Positions 41,568 through 53,167 are shown, counted from the stretch's first letter. The stretch is 64,000 nt of DNA from Istiophorus platypterus (GCA_016859345.1 CM029111.1:12048214-12112213), one strand, 5' to 3'. Notes: generated from the sequence alone by a model not told the origin. Translations and numbers: made by a program.

Positions 41568-44500
41568 GGTGTGTGGTTATGTATGTATACATATGTGTGT
41601 ACGTGTGTGTGCGTGTGTTTGCGTGCATGCGCGTGTGTGCGGGTGCTTGTGTGCATGTATGTATGTATATATGCATATGTGTGTGCGCGTGTGTGTGTGC
41701 GTTTGCATGCGTGTGTCCTTGCGTGGGTGTGTGTGTGCGTGCGTGTGTGTGCGCGTGTATAAGTGTGTGTGTATGCGTGCGTGTATAAGCGTGTGTTTGA
41801 CAACCGGCGAGGATGCCAGGCAGGGGGAAGGAGAGCGGCGAGGCGCAGCTCCCTCTCGTACGATGCCACTGTCACATTGGATCAGTCAGGCGGGTGCAGG
41901 CAGACAGCGGCGCACAGCCGTGGGAATGACACTGCACTTCTGCTCATGGAGACACTAACGGAGGGAGCCAGGAGAGATGGGATACAGAAGGATGGGGAGG
42001 GAGGGAGGTGTGATTAGCTTCGGCTTTGTTTTGACTTTATGTTGTTGTATGCCATCAGTCTGCAGATTTTATTGATGTCAGGGCGCTGCCTTCTCAGCCA
42101 GACCTTCCCTAAGGGTGCTGAAAACTTAGTTTCTCAATCAGCTTCCTACTGTGAAGTTTTATTTGACATGAGAGATTTCTCTGATTGTGTTTCTGTCACT
42201 TTTTTATTTAAAGTAGGGCAAGGCTCAGCAGGAAAAAGGTAATGTTGATATATTTCTGTGCACCAGTCAGCAGTGGTGGAATGTAACTATTCAATTACCT
42301 ACCTACCTTACCTACCTTACTGATGAGGGTTTTACATACTAAACTGCATCATTAAAAATTACAGCAGTGGTTTCTAACCCCTTTGGACTGTGGTCTCTTA
42401 CACAAAAACCAGTTTGGGCTCAAAGGCAGGACTTTGGCAAAGAGGTAAAACCGGTGAGGATTAGAAAATATGTCAAGACCCTTCAGAAATATCTCATGAC
42501 CCTTTGGAGATGTTTAACCCCCCCATCCCCCACCCCCTTGTTGGGAACCACCCTTGAATAGCTCCAACAGTAAAGTGCTGTTTTCACATGGTTGGATCTG
42601 TATTAGTGATGTTCAGGTCAGGGGACTGTTCAGAGGCTTTACTTTGTGTTTCTTGAACTAGTTCATGGTGCTTATTGAGGTCTGCGTTGTGCTGTCGCAG
42701 TAACCTGCTGCCTCTTTTCTCTTTCACTTTCTTGACTGCCTGAAGGACATTTTGCATCATGAATTTATTTATATTTACTGAATTCTATTCTCCTCTCGAT
42801 CAGAACGGTGTTTCCATGTCCCACTGGCTGCTATACAACCCCACAGCTGGGTATTTCCAGTTCATGAGACAGAAGAAGTAACGGCACATTAACAATTTGT
42901 GGGAGGCTAATTTTTTATTTCTTTTTACTGCAGTAGCTTTATTTATTTATTTCACTTCGAAAAGTCCACAAAATATGTAAATTGGCCAAACTTTTGCATG
43001 CACCTGCAGATAGTACGTCACTGAGTTCAAAAGGAATCATTTTACCTCTTGGGAGATTTGCTCATTCACTTTTTTGACAAGATGTAAATGAGAGGATTGG
43101 TAGTGCTCCTGCTGCTGTCTGGTAAATATAACGCTACAGTTGGCAGCTGGATAGCTTAGCTTAGCACAAAGATGTTACCAGTATTATACTGATATACTTA
43201 AAGTATTTAAGAATGATTTAGTTTGGGTTTAATGAAAATGAACCTACACAGAAATTTTCTGTTTTATCCAACTTTTATGTAGGGGAAATTTAACAGGAAT
43301 ATTTGCGACTTCGGTTTGGACTCAGATAAGACAATAGGTGCAAGGAATATTTAAGTAAGGTTGAATGAGTTTACACTACACTGGAATACGTCGTCAGGCG
43401 TACTGTACACACCGGCGTGTGCCCGTGTGTGTTGTGTATACAGCGGAGTGGGTGTGAACAGGCCCCGGTCCCGTTGTTTGATGTGTAAGCACAACCGATC
43501 CCTACCCTCGCTCTGTTTAGGGGTAAGCAGCAGCCGCGGCAGCCGCGGCAAACCGCCTCCCGCTACGCCGATCACCTGTTCAGACCCGCTGACGGGGTTA
43601 CTGTCGGGTTAATGGTTCTGACCGTAGGCGCTGATCACGGCAGCGTAAGTGTTAAACACTGTCATGCTGCGTTTTCTTTGCTTAAGCGCGGCGGCGTAAC
43701 CCGGTTCCTCTGATATGATTGCTGTTGCCGTTGCCAGATATAACTGAGGCGTTTCAGGTTAAGTGGGCAGCCTCAGGCAAGGACATGACTGAATACAGCA
43801 GACAGGACAGTAGAGCGCTTTTTCTCTCTCTCTCTCATTATTGATGTGGCTCCGAGTACCAACAATCTCATACACTGCATCTGTTGTGTCAGGTTGTGTG
43901 TGTTTAGGTTCAGGGCCACTCAACTCAGAGTCCACTTATTTATTTCAAAAATACAACCGGTTGTGATTCTTTCTATTTAGTCTTTCATTTTTAATCATAA
44001 TGATAATTGATTTATTTATTTATTTGATTAATAAATTGAAGTTTTTCTTTTTTCACATTTGTCAGGCAGCGTGCTAATTAAACTTAAACACAAGGGAGAA
44101 GGTCTATATTAAGGCGACAGCAACAGCGCTGCTAATAGCTTTGAAAGGAGGATGATTTATAGGACCCTGGTTTTTTGTAATATTTTGGACACAAACAAAA
44201 GGGAGGAGCCACTGAAGAAACTGTTGCCTGTTTGTTTATGTTGAACGTGCAACATGTGTCTGTGTCTGATTACCACTGTGACGCTGAGTTATCAGATCAG
44301 ATCTCACCATGTGTTGCAGCGCCGAACGAACATAAATCAGATTTTTCTGACATTGCCATCGGATATTCAGGCGGAGATACAAATGAGGTCAGGCCTGTGC
44401 GTGTGTGGTTTTTTTCCGATTTTTCATGAAACACACTCCTTTATCACACTTCTTTTGTTCTTGGGTCTCAATTAGTCTATCAGCCACATCTAATATATTA

Positions 44501-45525
44501 TGCATGTAATTATTATTCCCATTGAAGTTTAATCTGCTGAATCATTTCTTCATTTAATGATTCTTTTTTCGGTCTGGTAGTGTCAGAATATAATGAAATG
44601 TCTAAGTAATATATGAAGTAATATATAAATTGCTTGTTTTGTCTGATCAACATTCTAGAGACAGTTGGAACATTTATTATATAATAATAATAAACTTATT
44701 ATAATACGGCAAATACTTACAGCTGAGAAACCGTACCACAAAACATTTTCACATTTTTACTTATATATTAGTATATTATAATTAATAATATGTAAACATT
44801 TGATTTCTTATCAAAAAGCTTAGTAGTAGAGCTTCAGTGGTTAGTTGATTAATCAATGAGGCGATTGAAAAAAAAACTGATCTTCCACTATTTTGCTAAT
44901 CCCACAAATTTGCTGTTTCTTACATTGTAGTAAATTTAATGTCTGTGATTTTTTGACTGTTGGTCAGATGAAAAAAAATACCCAACACCTAGGAAATTTG
45001 TAATGGGCATTTTTCCCGATTTTGAACACCGTTGTTTTCTAGGCCAGTGATTAAATGAGGAAATAATTGGAAGATTAATCAATAGTGAAAGTAAATGTTA
45101 GTAGCAGTTCTCCTTTTTAATCATTTCATTTCCTCTGGTTCCGCTCTCTGTCCAGGCTCACCCAGCAGTACGTCTACCCCCAGGCTTTCCTCCAGCCCAG
45201 CCTGGTGCTGCAGTCCCAGATCAGCCCCACGGCGGCGGCGGCGGCAGCAGCAGCAGCCCTCACCTCCCCTTACCTGGACTACAGCGCTGCCTACAGCCAC
45301 TACTGCCCCACAGGCCTGGAGCAGTACCCCTACACCCCCTCGCCGTCGCCCTCTGCTGGCTACCTCAGCTACAGCTTCTCCCCCGGGACACCGGCGCCCG
45401 GTCTCACCGCATCCCCAACGCCTCCGGCTGCCATTCACCCTCCTCTGGCTGCACTCACCGCCGTTTCTGCCGCCCCCCAGGCCTTCCTCCACTACCCTCT
45501 CCACCAGCCCGACCGCATGCAGTGA
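31472..45525 (+). CDS. rbm38: RNA-binding motif protein 38, exons 2-4 (5' exon missing)
   Basis: Single-RRM protein that binds AU/GU-rich elements and controls stability and splicing of target mRNAs; mammalian RBM38 is a p53 target acting on p21 mRNA. Exons seen: 31472-31595 (VTMVDRVAAERACKDANPII…GAKPRSSQT), 34026-34080 (GVQQVHPTWAQRQYG) and 45156-45525 (LTQQYVYPQAF…HQPDRMQ stop); phases agree, about 182 residues. These cover the C-terminal half of the RRM, a poly-Ala run, a Tyr/Pro/Ala-rich tail and the conserved terminal PDRMQ. Exon 1, with RNP2 and RNP1, is not present between the ncoa3 3' end and 31472. SQTSLSVGVQQVHP is closer to RBM38 (SLQTGFAIGVQQLHP) than to RBM24 (VMQPGFAFGVQQLHP). 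An in-frame ATG at 31478 could only start an RRM-truncated protein. Confidence 0.92.
31596..34025 (+). other. rbm38: rbm38 intron 2
   Basis: No exon-like sequence beyond the two bordering exons. It holds a copy of the 31690/47655 repeat family, a short GTAGTG triplicate near 31960-31982, and a GA-rich stretch at 33690-33725. The acceptor at 34025 (CTGCAG) is preceded by a good pyrimidine tract (33990-34020). Confidence 0.5.
31690..31915 (+). repeat. Interspersed repeat family C, copy 1
   Basis: It shares ordered blocks with 47655-47885: CAACACTGTGGTTT / GGCACCGTAGTTTT, CAACAGGAGTAAA / CAAACAGGAGCAAA, GACTATTTT, and GTCCCCCAGTGCAACAGTG / GTCACCCAGTGCAATGATG. Non-coding and diverged. Class unknown. 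Confidence 0.55.
36560..36725 (+). repeat. 'Cyclic AATC' teleost repeat family D, partial
   Basis: Contains GAATATCTTTGGGTTTTTG, GGGCATTTTTCACTATTTTCTGACATTTTA and AATTAATCAGTTAATTGAG, which recur at 40540, 44825 and 55095. This is a common teleost non-autonomous repeat, recognised from memory. Confidence 0.6.
38691..38940 (+). mobile_element. MITE-like repeat (same family as 46988), partial
   Basis: Starts AATAGTTTATTCTGGGAA and contains AGCGTAGCTTACAGACTGGCA and AAAATCCACCCAACAGCGCCT, the characteristic interior of the family. The right TIR was not found. Confidence 0.55.
40540..40800 (+). repeat. Teleost repeat family D
   Basis: TTTTGATAATCGATTAAGTC, AAATGTGAGGATTTGCTG, GTTGGTCGGAAAAAACAA and ACATTTTTCACTATTTTCTG occur in the order expected for this family. 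Confidence 0.65.
41492..41795 (+). repeat. (GT)n microsatellite with a long degenerate GT/GC-rich tail
   Basis: Pure GT at 41492-41564, then about 230 bp of GTGTGCGTGC-type variants. Alternating purine-pyrimidine sequence over 300 bp is the classic substrate for Z-DNA. The Cys/Val and His/Thr open frames are artefacts. Confidence 0.9.
42265..42595 (+). repeat. 'CAGTGGTGGAATGTAAC' teleost repeat family E, partial
   Basis: Opens with CAGCAGTGGTGGAATGTAAC and ends with the related AGCTCCAACAGTAAAGTGCTG block. The middle is replaced by other sequence. Family recognised from memory of fish genomes; other copies are at 54760 and 62166. Confidence 0.55.
43035..43205 (+). mobile_element. MITE-like repeat (same family as 46988), partial
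   Basis: Contains CTCTTGGGAGATTTGCTCATT, GACAAGATGTAAATGAGA and GCTGGATAGCTTAGCTTAGCA, in the family order. Truncated on the right. Confidence 0.5.
43385..43740. promoter_or_regulatory. CpG-rich patch inside rbm38 intron 3
   Basis: CpG dinucleotides are far denser than in the AT-rich surroundings (for example GCAGCCGCGGCAGCCGCGG near 43530, and CGGCGGCGTAACCCGG near 43690). No coding match. Could be an internal promoter or enhancer. Confidence 0.3.
44825..45100 (+). repeat. Teleost repeat family D, next to the last rbm38 exon
   Basis: GGTTAGTTGATTAATCAATG, GACTGTTGGTCAGATGAAA, GGGCATTTTTCCCGATTTTG and GAAGATTAATCAATAGTGAAA mark the family. It ends about 55 bp before the acceptor of rbm38 exon 4. 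Confidence 0.6.
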
Positions 45526-45678
45526 GCTGGAGCGGCCGAAAACGATGACTCAAAACAGCGTGACTGTTGAGCTGTGGCATCATCAGGATGAGACTGGATA
45601 ACCAGGAGGAGGGTGTGATATTATCAAAAGGGCTTTTAGAAAGCACTCTCATTCCTGTTTTTTATATATTATTGTTGT

Positions 45679-45684
45679 AATAAA
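45679..45684 (+). terminator. rbm38: rbm38 polyadenylation signal
   Basis: AATAAA 154 bp after the stop, followed by a T-rich stretch. This is the only canonical signal in the first few hundred bases, giving a short 3' UTR. An alternative distal site cannot be excluded. Confidence 0.6.
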
Positions 45685-46987
45685 GTTTTATTGCTATTGT
45701 CATCAGCATACAAACCTGAATGTTTTTCATAAGTGGCAGAAGTCAGGGACTGGAATGAGATGACTGGTAATCCTCTGGACGTTTCTCTCCAACCGTTGAC
45801 CCTCAGTGCAGAGCCTGGCGGCGGTCTGACTGCTGGAGAGTGCACGGGTAAAGACAATGAGAAATATGTCTGTTTGACATGATGCTGTGGCTGCAGTTTC
45901 TCCAAAGGTACTGAGCTGAACGCTGGATGTTAGCCAAGCTGGGAGCCAGTTCCTCTTCCAGAGACACAAGTCCAATTACCTCCTCGTCAAGGTTACGTTT
46001 CTGTCTATGGCCTTAGAGATCTCTCTCTCTCCGTACCTGTTTCAGTTTGTCATTTTTATTAGTCTTTCATCTCAAATGAACCCAACGGTCATTGTACTCC
46101 CGTTTCTTCCTTTTATCTACCGCTGGCAAGTTATTACATGGGGATATTCACAGTTTACCAGAATATGCAATGGCGATGATGAAGAATAAGCATTGATAAG
46201 GTAGAAACACTGGTATGTTGATTTTATGTTACTACTGCTAGAATATTTTTCAGGCAAAGACTTTGTTAACACTTAAAACACAATAGTCATCCCATGACAT
46301 TCCTGCAGTCCTTTATTAGGATATTTTGACCCGTAGCATTTGGAGCTAAAGAGCCTGGATTTGGGTTTATGATACTTTAATTACATAGCTGTCAATACAT
46401 ATCAAGTAAATGTGTTTGGATGTAGGTGTCAAGAAGTATGTTTTAGCTGAATGTGTGTGTATAAAGTGTCTGTTTCTTTGTGTGTGTGTGTGTGTGTGTG
46501 TCTGGTACTGTGTTTGTGTGTGTTTGTGTGTGTGAGTGAGTGACGGAGAGATAGAGTGATGCAGTATAAACCAGTGTAAGGACCAAGCTCCTTTTCCAGC
46601 CCATTGTACTGGTCAGAGTTGTTTCTTTGTTTCTTGTTTTCCCAGCTGCAGAATACAGACAGATGCTTTAGTGATAAGACTGGAGTCTCTTGGTGCTGTG
46701 GCACCACCTTAGTAGTCATAAACTAAGCCATACATCACATTTAAAACAAATATGCAAAATAAATGAATATTTCTAAAAAAAAAAAAAAAAGAAAGAAAGA
46801 AAAAAATGCATTCTGTTGTTTTTTGAGAGTCTGTGAATTACAATAATAATTAATTTATTAATCATTTGGGATTAATAAAGTGCATCCAAACAGCTACTTG
46901 GAGCCCAGAGAGTCACACATGAGTGATATAGGACATAGACATCCACTTGTTGTGAGTAAATACACTTTACAATGATAGACTGGTAGG

Positions 46988-47302
46988 AATAGTTCAACAT
47001 TTTGGGAAATATGTGTATTTGCTTTTTTGTCAAGAGTTAGAGAAGAAGAACCCACGACTGTACAGTAAATACAAAGCTACAACCAGCAGCTCATTATTCA
47101 GCATCCGGTTGATTTTGTTACCTTAGGGCAGAGCCAGACTCGCTGTTTCCCCCCTGTTTTAAATTTATGTGTTAATCTTATCTACCTGGCTGCTGCCTTT
47201 AGCTTCATATTTACTGCATGGTAAATATTACTGGTATCGATCTTTTCATCTAGCCCCCTGTTAGAAAACAAATAAGCATATCTCCCAATCTGTCAAACTA
47301 TT
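46988..47302 (+). mobile_element. MITE with intact terminal inverted repeats
   Basis: The left TIR AATAGTTCAACATTTTGGGA pairs with the right end TCCCAATCTGTCAAACTATT (imperfect over about 26 bp). It is 315 bp long with no coding capacity. Best-preserved member of the family also seen at 7452, 38691 and 43035. Confidence 0.75.
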
Positions 47303-47654
47303 CTTTTAAATAAATCCAAAAGATTTTCACTTTGTCAGAAGCTGATGTTTTTTATTTCTTTGTTTTCTTTATAGTTCATATACTGTACATTATGACTTGT
47401 AGTCGCTAGTGTGACTGCACTGCCGGATCCTTCTCTTTCCCAAATGCCATGTAACCTAAAGGATAGGGCTGGCGATATTCTGTACTTTTGTTATTGTCAA
47501 CAAATCCCATGAAAAGACCAAAACCAACAACACATTATTCTGTTTCTTAGTACCTTGACTTCACCTGCTCTTAGCCCCAAAGCCCAATCAATCCTATTAA
47601 AAACAAATCTTTAAATACAGTAAACAAATATATAGTTTTTTCAAAGGGCTAAAT

Positions 47655-47885
47655 GATTTCCTAAAACAGCCGGGCACCGTAGTTTTAGGAAAACGTTTCT
47701 CAAACAGGAGCAAATATTTTATTTGTTGGGGACTATTTTAGCTGCGACTCACACACATGGTGCTCCTGTGATTTCCAGCAACAGGAAGGTTTAAGTGGGA
47801 TCCTTTCAAAATAAACTACTATGCCCAAGTTTCTCATAATGAAGGTACGTGTCACCCAGTGCAATGATGTGGCTGATTGATTGGT
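47655..47885 (+). repeat. Interspersed repeat family C, copy 2
   Basis: Counterpart of 31690-31915 in the same orientation. It shares the CAGGAG-TAAA/CAAA, GACTATTTT and CCAGTGCAA blocks. Confidence 0.55.
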
Positions 47886-49770
47886 TTCATTTATAGCCAT
47901 AGACCCCCCCCCCCCATTCATCATCGCAGAATCATCTGCGTACATCTGGATTTTGCTACACAATAAACACCTATTCGGCAGATCAGTTCATTGTTAGTGT
48001 TTGATCTATTCACGGGGTTTGTTGACTATGAGTAAAATGTAGAATATCACTATAATTTCCTTAAGTGTCTTTGTTTGGTTAGGGCTCTGGAGGCGGAGTC
48101 ATACTGTATTTTATCAGCTGTGTTGTACAAGAACACAAGACAGTGGAAGATAAATGCATGTGTCAGTTTTAACCATGTGTCTTATCAAACATGAGCAATA
48201 GACTTTGGTGGGGTGGGCCCTGTCTTACCCCAAAAAAAACAAACCCTCCCTTGACTTCATCTTCCTGTATACCTCAAACTAATTTAATCTAGTACAGTAT
48301 TATTTTCTCAGAGCAGTAGTTAACACTGTAATCTGTTGACTTTGATGATTCATTTTTTCATCAAAATATCACCAAGGTTCCCTCATCTAATTTTAGTTTA
48401 TTTTAGATGTGAGTCTGTCATGTGCTCTTTTCGCCATCTCCTGGACAAAATTATACACTGCATCTCCCACTTTCCTCCATGCCCGCAGAATCAACAAAGT
48501 ACAAAGGTTAGAGAAAGAGAAAATGACCTTGTGTCAACTTTTTATGTTTATTATCATTGAAATTTTATTGAAACGCCTGAAACAGCCGATCTGCAGTGAA
48601 CAGAACTACTTTCAAAGCCTGGGATACAACATTTCATTTGGATTGCGCTGGTTCAGAACAAAAAAGCAGATGGTTTATGTAAAAATGAATATCATAGCAA
48701 ATACCACAGTGAGGGGAGGAGAAATGATCTTGTCTTAAAAATTGATGACAAAATGAACACAGGTAATGGTACGAAACAGGAGTGCGGTAATGAAAATAAA
48801 ACAAAATAAAAAGTACTGTATCTGCAATCTTGATCACACATGTACACACATATACACACTCACCTGCAAACACACTTGCACGTACGGGCAGGCACACACA
48901 CACATGCACGCGCTCACTCTCACGCACACACTTGCACACACACACATTTACTGCAGAGGTATCCACACACGCACACACACAAACACAAACCCACAGATAA
49001 AATGTAGTGATTGAAAATAGTGAAACCCTGGTAAAATCTAATGGTATCATACATCCACGTCTTGTGTCTGAAGTGCAGAAAACAAAATGAACCTAAAAAA
49101 ACTAAAATGGAGATAAATTCAGATGAATAATGAAAAGCATGCCCATCTTCACTGGTCTAACCCAACTTGAAATGACCACAAACCCAGAGTGTCGCCCTCT
49201 TTACCCTCCCCAAACCCCAATCCCCACCCCTCTACTCCACCCTCAACTGCCCCATGCCCTCTTACGCGAATATCCACATACCCACCTCACCCTCATCCTC
49301 CCTTAAGTCTCCCCCTCTTTCCGACACCAGCCTCCCCAAACCCCTCTGCTCGATTTCAGGCTTTCCACGCTCCTTCGTGTCACAGATGAAGGCCTTGCTG
49401 GGAGGAGGAAGCAGGCGGGCGAGAGTGGGGGGGGGGTGAGGCGGCTGCTGGTTCAGGTTCTGGTCACCACTTATCAAAAACAAAATGTCCAGTTCAGAAT
49501 ACAGAGTGAGGACCGGGGGGGTAGAGGAGTCTTGTTGTGTTTTGAGGTTGAAGGTTGTGAACCTGTCTGTATGTCGGTTTTTATGGTGGCACTGGGAGAA
49601 TCATATTACATGTTAGTCTATATGTGTGTATTTGGGTTAGTCTTGCGCGATAGTGTGTGAAGACATGGGTGGTGGTGTTGGGGGGGCGGGCAGTGGAGGT
49701 GGGGTTGGCGTAGCTCAGGGCCTTGTCCCTCATCCCTCAGCCCCAGTTGTAGAAGGGTGCAGGGGCAGGT

Positions 49771-51056
49771 TTATAGGGCTTGCGTCTTGAGCTCGATGGG
49801 CTCCCCGCGGACGTCCTGCTGGGTCTCGCCCTCGGGGGGCCGACTGCCCTTCCATGTGGCCAGGCGCTCAGCCAGACCCCTCATGCGTGGGAACAGCATG
49901 AAGTCGTACAGGAGGGCACCCATGGCACCTCCAATCATAGGCCCAACCCAGTACACCTGCCGGCAACAGACACATTGGTCAGTCATTTCTGATTCCTGTT
50001 GGGAGAGGAAGCGAAAGCTGAGGGGTTGATTGATCTCTTCAGTCTGATTTCAGGTCTTACCCAGTGGTTGAGGAAGTTCCTGAAGAGCACGGCAGGGGCA
50101 AAGGACCTAGCAGGGTTCATTCCAGCGCCGGTGTAGTACATCTGAAACACAAAGCAGTTGTTACTGTATTGTGTTGCAAAATATTTGTGGTTATCTCTGT
50201 GCATCTGCATGAATGAGGTTGTTTTTCCATGGGTCTCACCCCCATGAGATGTCCAATGGTGACAGAGAAGCCGATGGAGAGGGCAGCAGATCCCAGGCGT
50301 CCGTTTCTCCTCTCATCAGTCACTGCGAAGATGCAAATCACAAGCTGCATGGTGAGGAAAACCTCCACAGTGGTGGCCATTCCAAGGCTGATGCCAGGCT
50401 GCAGCTGGAAATGGAAGAGATGGAGAAAAAACGTTTGCATCGGTCAAAGAAATCACTTGAGTTGAGAAAGGAGTTATTAGTTAAAGAGTAATTATAAATT
50501 TTGTATTTTTTCAAGCATTTTTCAATGGATGGCCAGGTTGGACTCATAAAACATTCTTTATTGAACTGAACCTGAACCGACACCGCAAGTGAAATCCTCC
50601 TCTATCAAGTTCAACAAATTCCTAAACTCTAAGATAAATGCCAAGCCACCCCAAAAACCTCCACTTCCTCATTTTCTGAAATATCAGTGTCCTTACCGTG
50701 TTCATCGCCATGTTGCCTCTCATGTTGGCAGGTGTGACCCCATACAGCACAGCGGCCCCAGCTACAGCACCCAGGCACTGGGCAACCATGTAGAAAATGG
50801 CGCGGAAAACAGACATCTGCGAGCCGACAAGGTAGGCAAAGGTGACAGCAGGGTTGATGTGGCCGCCGCTGATGTGGCCAATGGACTGTATGAGGGTGGC
50901 AGCTGCCAGCCCGAAGCACAGGGCTACATGGAGGACATGATGAGGCCCGGTGGTCCAGCGCAGGGCAGCACCCATGCCGAAAAATACGAAGAACATGGTC
51001 CCAAAGAACTCTGCAAAGACTGCCCGCCAAAAATTCATGGATCGGAACTCCCACAT
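49771..51056 (-). CDS. mip: Lens major intrinsic protein, aquaporin 0, complete in four exons
   Basis: Water channel and junctional protein of lens fibre-cell membranes. Exons in transcript order: 51056-50697, 50404-50240, 50141-50061, 49956-49771; lengths 360/165/81/186 match the standard MIP exon plan, giving 263 aa, the family length. Starts MWEFRSMNFWRA after ACCATG. Six membrane helices; pore motifs NPAVT (N68) and NPARS (N184); selectivity filter Phe48, His172, Ala181, Arg187, as in classical water-selective aquaporins. The loop-A pair His39-His40 is seen in fish AQP0. The C-tail ends RGEPIELKTQAL. It lies downstream of aqp14 on the same strand and converges on rbm38. Teleosts often carry two copies (mipa and mipb); which one this is cannot be settled from one locus. 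Confidence 0.96.
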
Positions 51057-51533
51057 GGTTACTGTTCAATTGAGGCTCTCCACCAGATGAAGATTTTACA
51101 AAAATAAATCAGGATGAGCCTAGAAAAGGTAAATGTCTACCTTTGGGGTCCTCTTCAAACGCCAAAAAAACAACCCAAAAATGATCTCCCTTTTGTCGTC
51201 AGCTAACTTGGCTGACCAAAAAACACTCAGAGAGTCAGTTCAAAGACAAAACAGGATTTCAGAAAGTAAACAGACGAATCCACTCAACAGGCCTTTAGCA
51301 AGCCGTGAACTGGGTTGTCAAAGTCAACTCAGCTGCCACCTCTGTCCACCTGTTGCAAAGACATAGGTGTAAGATAATATGGGAGTGTGGGTGGAGATCT
51401 CAGGTGGGATGAGTTGTCAAGAGGAGGTGGGCATCAATGCTAAAGGGGGATTTCTAAAGTAGAGATGGGGATAGACAGAGTGTCCAGTGGACCTTTTAGC
51501 CTCTCTGACGGAGGGGAGAGGGCCAGAGAGGGG

Positions 51534-51541
51534 CTTTATAA
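51534..51541 (-). promoter_or_regulatory. mip: Candidate TATA element upstream of mip
   Basis: Read on the minus strand, GTATTATAAAGCCC lies about 480 bp before the mip ATG. Just upstream are GC-rich blocks and GGATTATGGCG, with a TAATCC homeodomain core on the other strand. The distance is long for an AQP0 promoter, so an untranslated leader exon would be needed if it is used. Confidence 0.25.
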
Positions 51542-52665
51542 TACCCCCCCAGGGGCCCCAGGTGACGCCATAATCCCCCTGTAGGGCCAAGGGCGGGGGG
51601 CGGCAGTGCAGGACATCCTAAATCAAACAAACTTAACCCCTCTGTCGCCCCCCTTTAACAAACCAAGGCCAAAAGAGGCAGTGTATCTAAGAAGAGAGAC
51701 AGATAAAGCAAGAAAGAGTGGAAATCCACGAAGGACATTTAATGGGAGATAAAGAGAAAGAGACCAAAGGAGGGATCTCGTATTCAGGGGGGTGGCAAAC
51801 TCGGAGGAACCGCCACAGAGAGGAGGAGCAGGACCTGTGAGGAGAAAGTTTTCTTTGGGGCATATGTCATCTATTGACATATCATAACTGTCATAATCAG
51901 GGGACACAAATGCTGATGGACAAGGACAGAAAACACACATGCATGCACAAAGACATGCACGCAGCACACACACATATACACACATGCAGATAATACAGTT
52001 GGGGCCCCGACGGAAGTGCCCAAAGCTAACAGCGCTGAACATACCCATACACTGAAATGCCTGACCCTGTGAAACCATTGTCTGTAACAAGCATGTGGGC
52101 AACGTATGGACGGAGACAAGACAAAAATACATATCACATTTCAGCACAGAAACATCAGCTAGCAAAGAATTGTCTTAAATCTGCAATGTGCCTTAATACA
52201 AAAGCAGTGGCTTAAGTTCAAGATCAGATTTATTGCTTGTGTTTACTGTTCTGGAGACAGTTACACCAGCCACCGCCGCGGATGTTCATCATTTATCTTT
52301 AAGGGGAGGAAAAGAAAAGTCTACTTCTGGTGGCAGGGGTCATTGCTGAGGCCTGCGGTTACAAACACTAGAACCTTGAACTTGGCGTCGCCTCGGAGCT
52401 CAGAGCCTTTGCTGGCACTGCTGCACGGCCAACGCCATATTTGAAAGACATGAGCAGGTGAAGGAGAGGTAAATCTGGTGAAGGTGTGAAAAGGAGAAAA
52501 ACAGCAATGCATAGTGAAAACAGAAAATGAAAGTGTGGAAAAACAGAGCCCCAAGCGAGGAACCAACAATAATTTACATAACACAGCAGACTGTGTCGTC
52601 TGTTGTGACAGGGGCTTCTAGGAGGTGCTTGGCAGAGGTTTGCAATGTGTCAGAGTCTGTGTTTG

Positions 52666-52668
<3 letters not shown>

Positions 52669-52757
<89 letters not shown>
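52669..52757 (+). repeat. (GT)n microsatellite
   Basis: About 44 uninterrupted GT units. Confidence 0.95.
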
Positions 52758-52762
<5 letters not shown>

Positions 52763-53094
52763 GTTTGTGTTGAAGAAGGCTATACAATCAAAGCCCTGAA
52801 TGTTCCCTGTGTGTGCGGAGCTGGGTAAAGGGAGAGGTGTAGTTGTGCAGCAGGGATGCGGGGGGACGGTGGGGTTACTGAGAAGCACCGGGGCATCACG
52901 CTGACCAGTCGAGAGTCATCACTGTGGGAGGTGTGTGTGTGTGTGGGTGGGTGGGGGGTGGGGGGTGGGAGGTGGAGGTGATGAAAGCAGAATGCTGTGC
53001 TTGCTGTTTTAACTCTCTTTTATACATGTTAGAAAGAACACACACAATGCAAAATGCTGGCAGCACCGTGGCAGTTATAGCTATTGTGCATGTT

Positions 53095-53121
53095 ATGTGT
53101 GTGTGTGTGTTTGTGTGTGTT

Positions 53122-53165
<44 letters not shown>
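53095..53165 (+). repeat. (GT)n microsatellite with TTG interruptions
   Basis: GT run broken by TTGT at three places, then about 18 pure units. Confidence 0.9.

Positions 53166-53167
<2 letters not shown>

Larger units (their letters stand above)
34081..45155 (+). other. rbm38: rbm38 intron 3 (11 kb)
   Basis: Large intron without recognisable exons. It holds several decayed repeats (35230-35405, 36560-36725, 38691-38940, 40540-40800, 42265-42595, 43035-43205, 44825-45100), a GT microsatellite at 41492-41795 and a CpG-rich patch at 43385-43740. I saw no nested gene. Confidence 0.5.
45685..49770. other. Intergenic region between rbm38 and mip (convergent 3' ends)
   Basis: No coding exon was recognised. 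It contains a GT-rich stretch (46450-46545), a MITE (46988-47302), repeat family C copy 2 (47655-47885), a CA-rich stretch (48835-48985) and a C-rich segment (49190-49330). Minus-strand AATAAA motifs at 48547-48552 and 48564-48569 could serve mip if its 3' UTR is about 1.2 kb. Confidence 0.5.

Noticed and set aside
41412..41958. Cys/Val- and His/Thr-rich open frames of 114-153 residues
   Set aside because: They arise from the GT/CA microsatellite. The same applies to similar frames near 8.2, 10.6, 11.6, 12.2, 52.7 and 53.1 kb.
31472..45525. Identification as rbm24
   Set aside because: The linker and C-tail (SSQT…GVQQVHPTWAQRQYG, no long Ala-rich YDQYPYAASPAAAG tail) are nearer to rbm38, although the two paralogues are very similar in the RRM.
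51623..52165. 180-residue minus-strand frame upstream of mip
   Set aside because: Mixed composition with CA-repeat-derived segments, no domain recognised, and not linked to mip by any splice fit.
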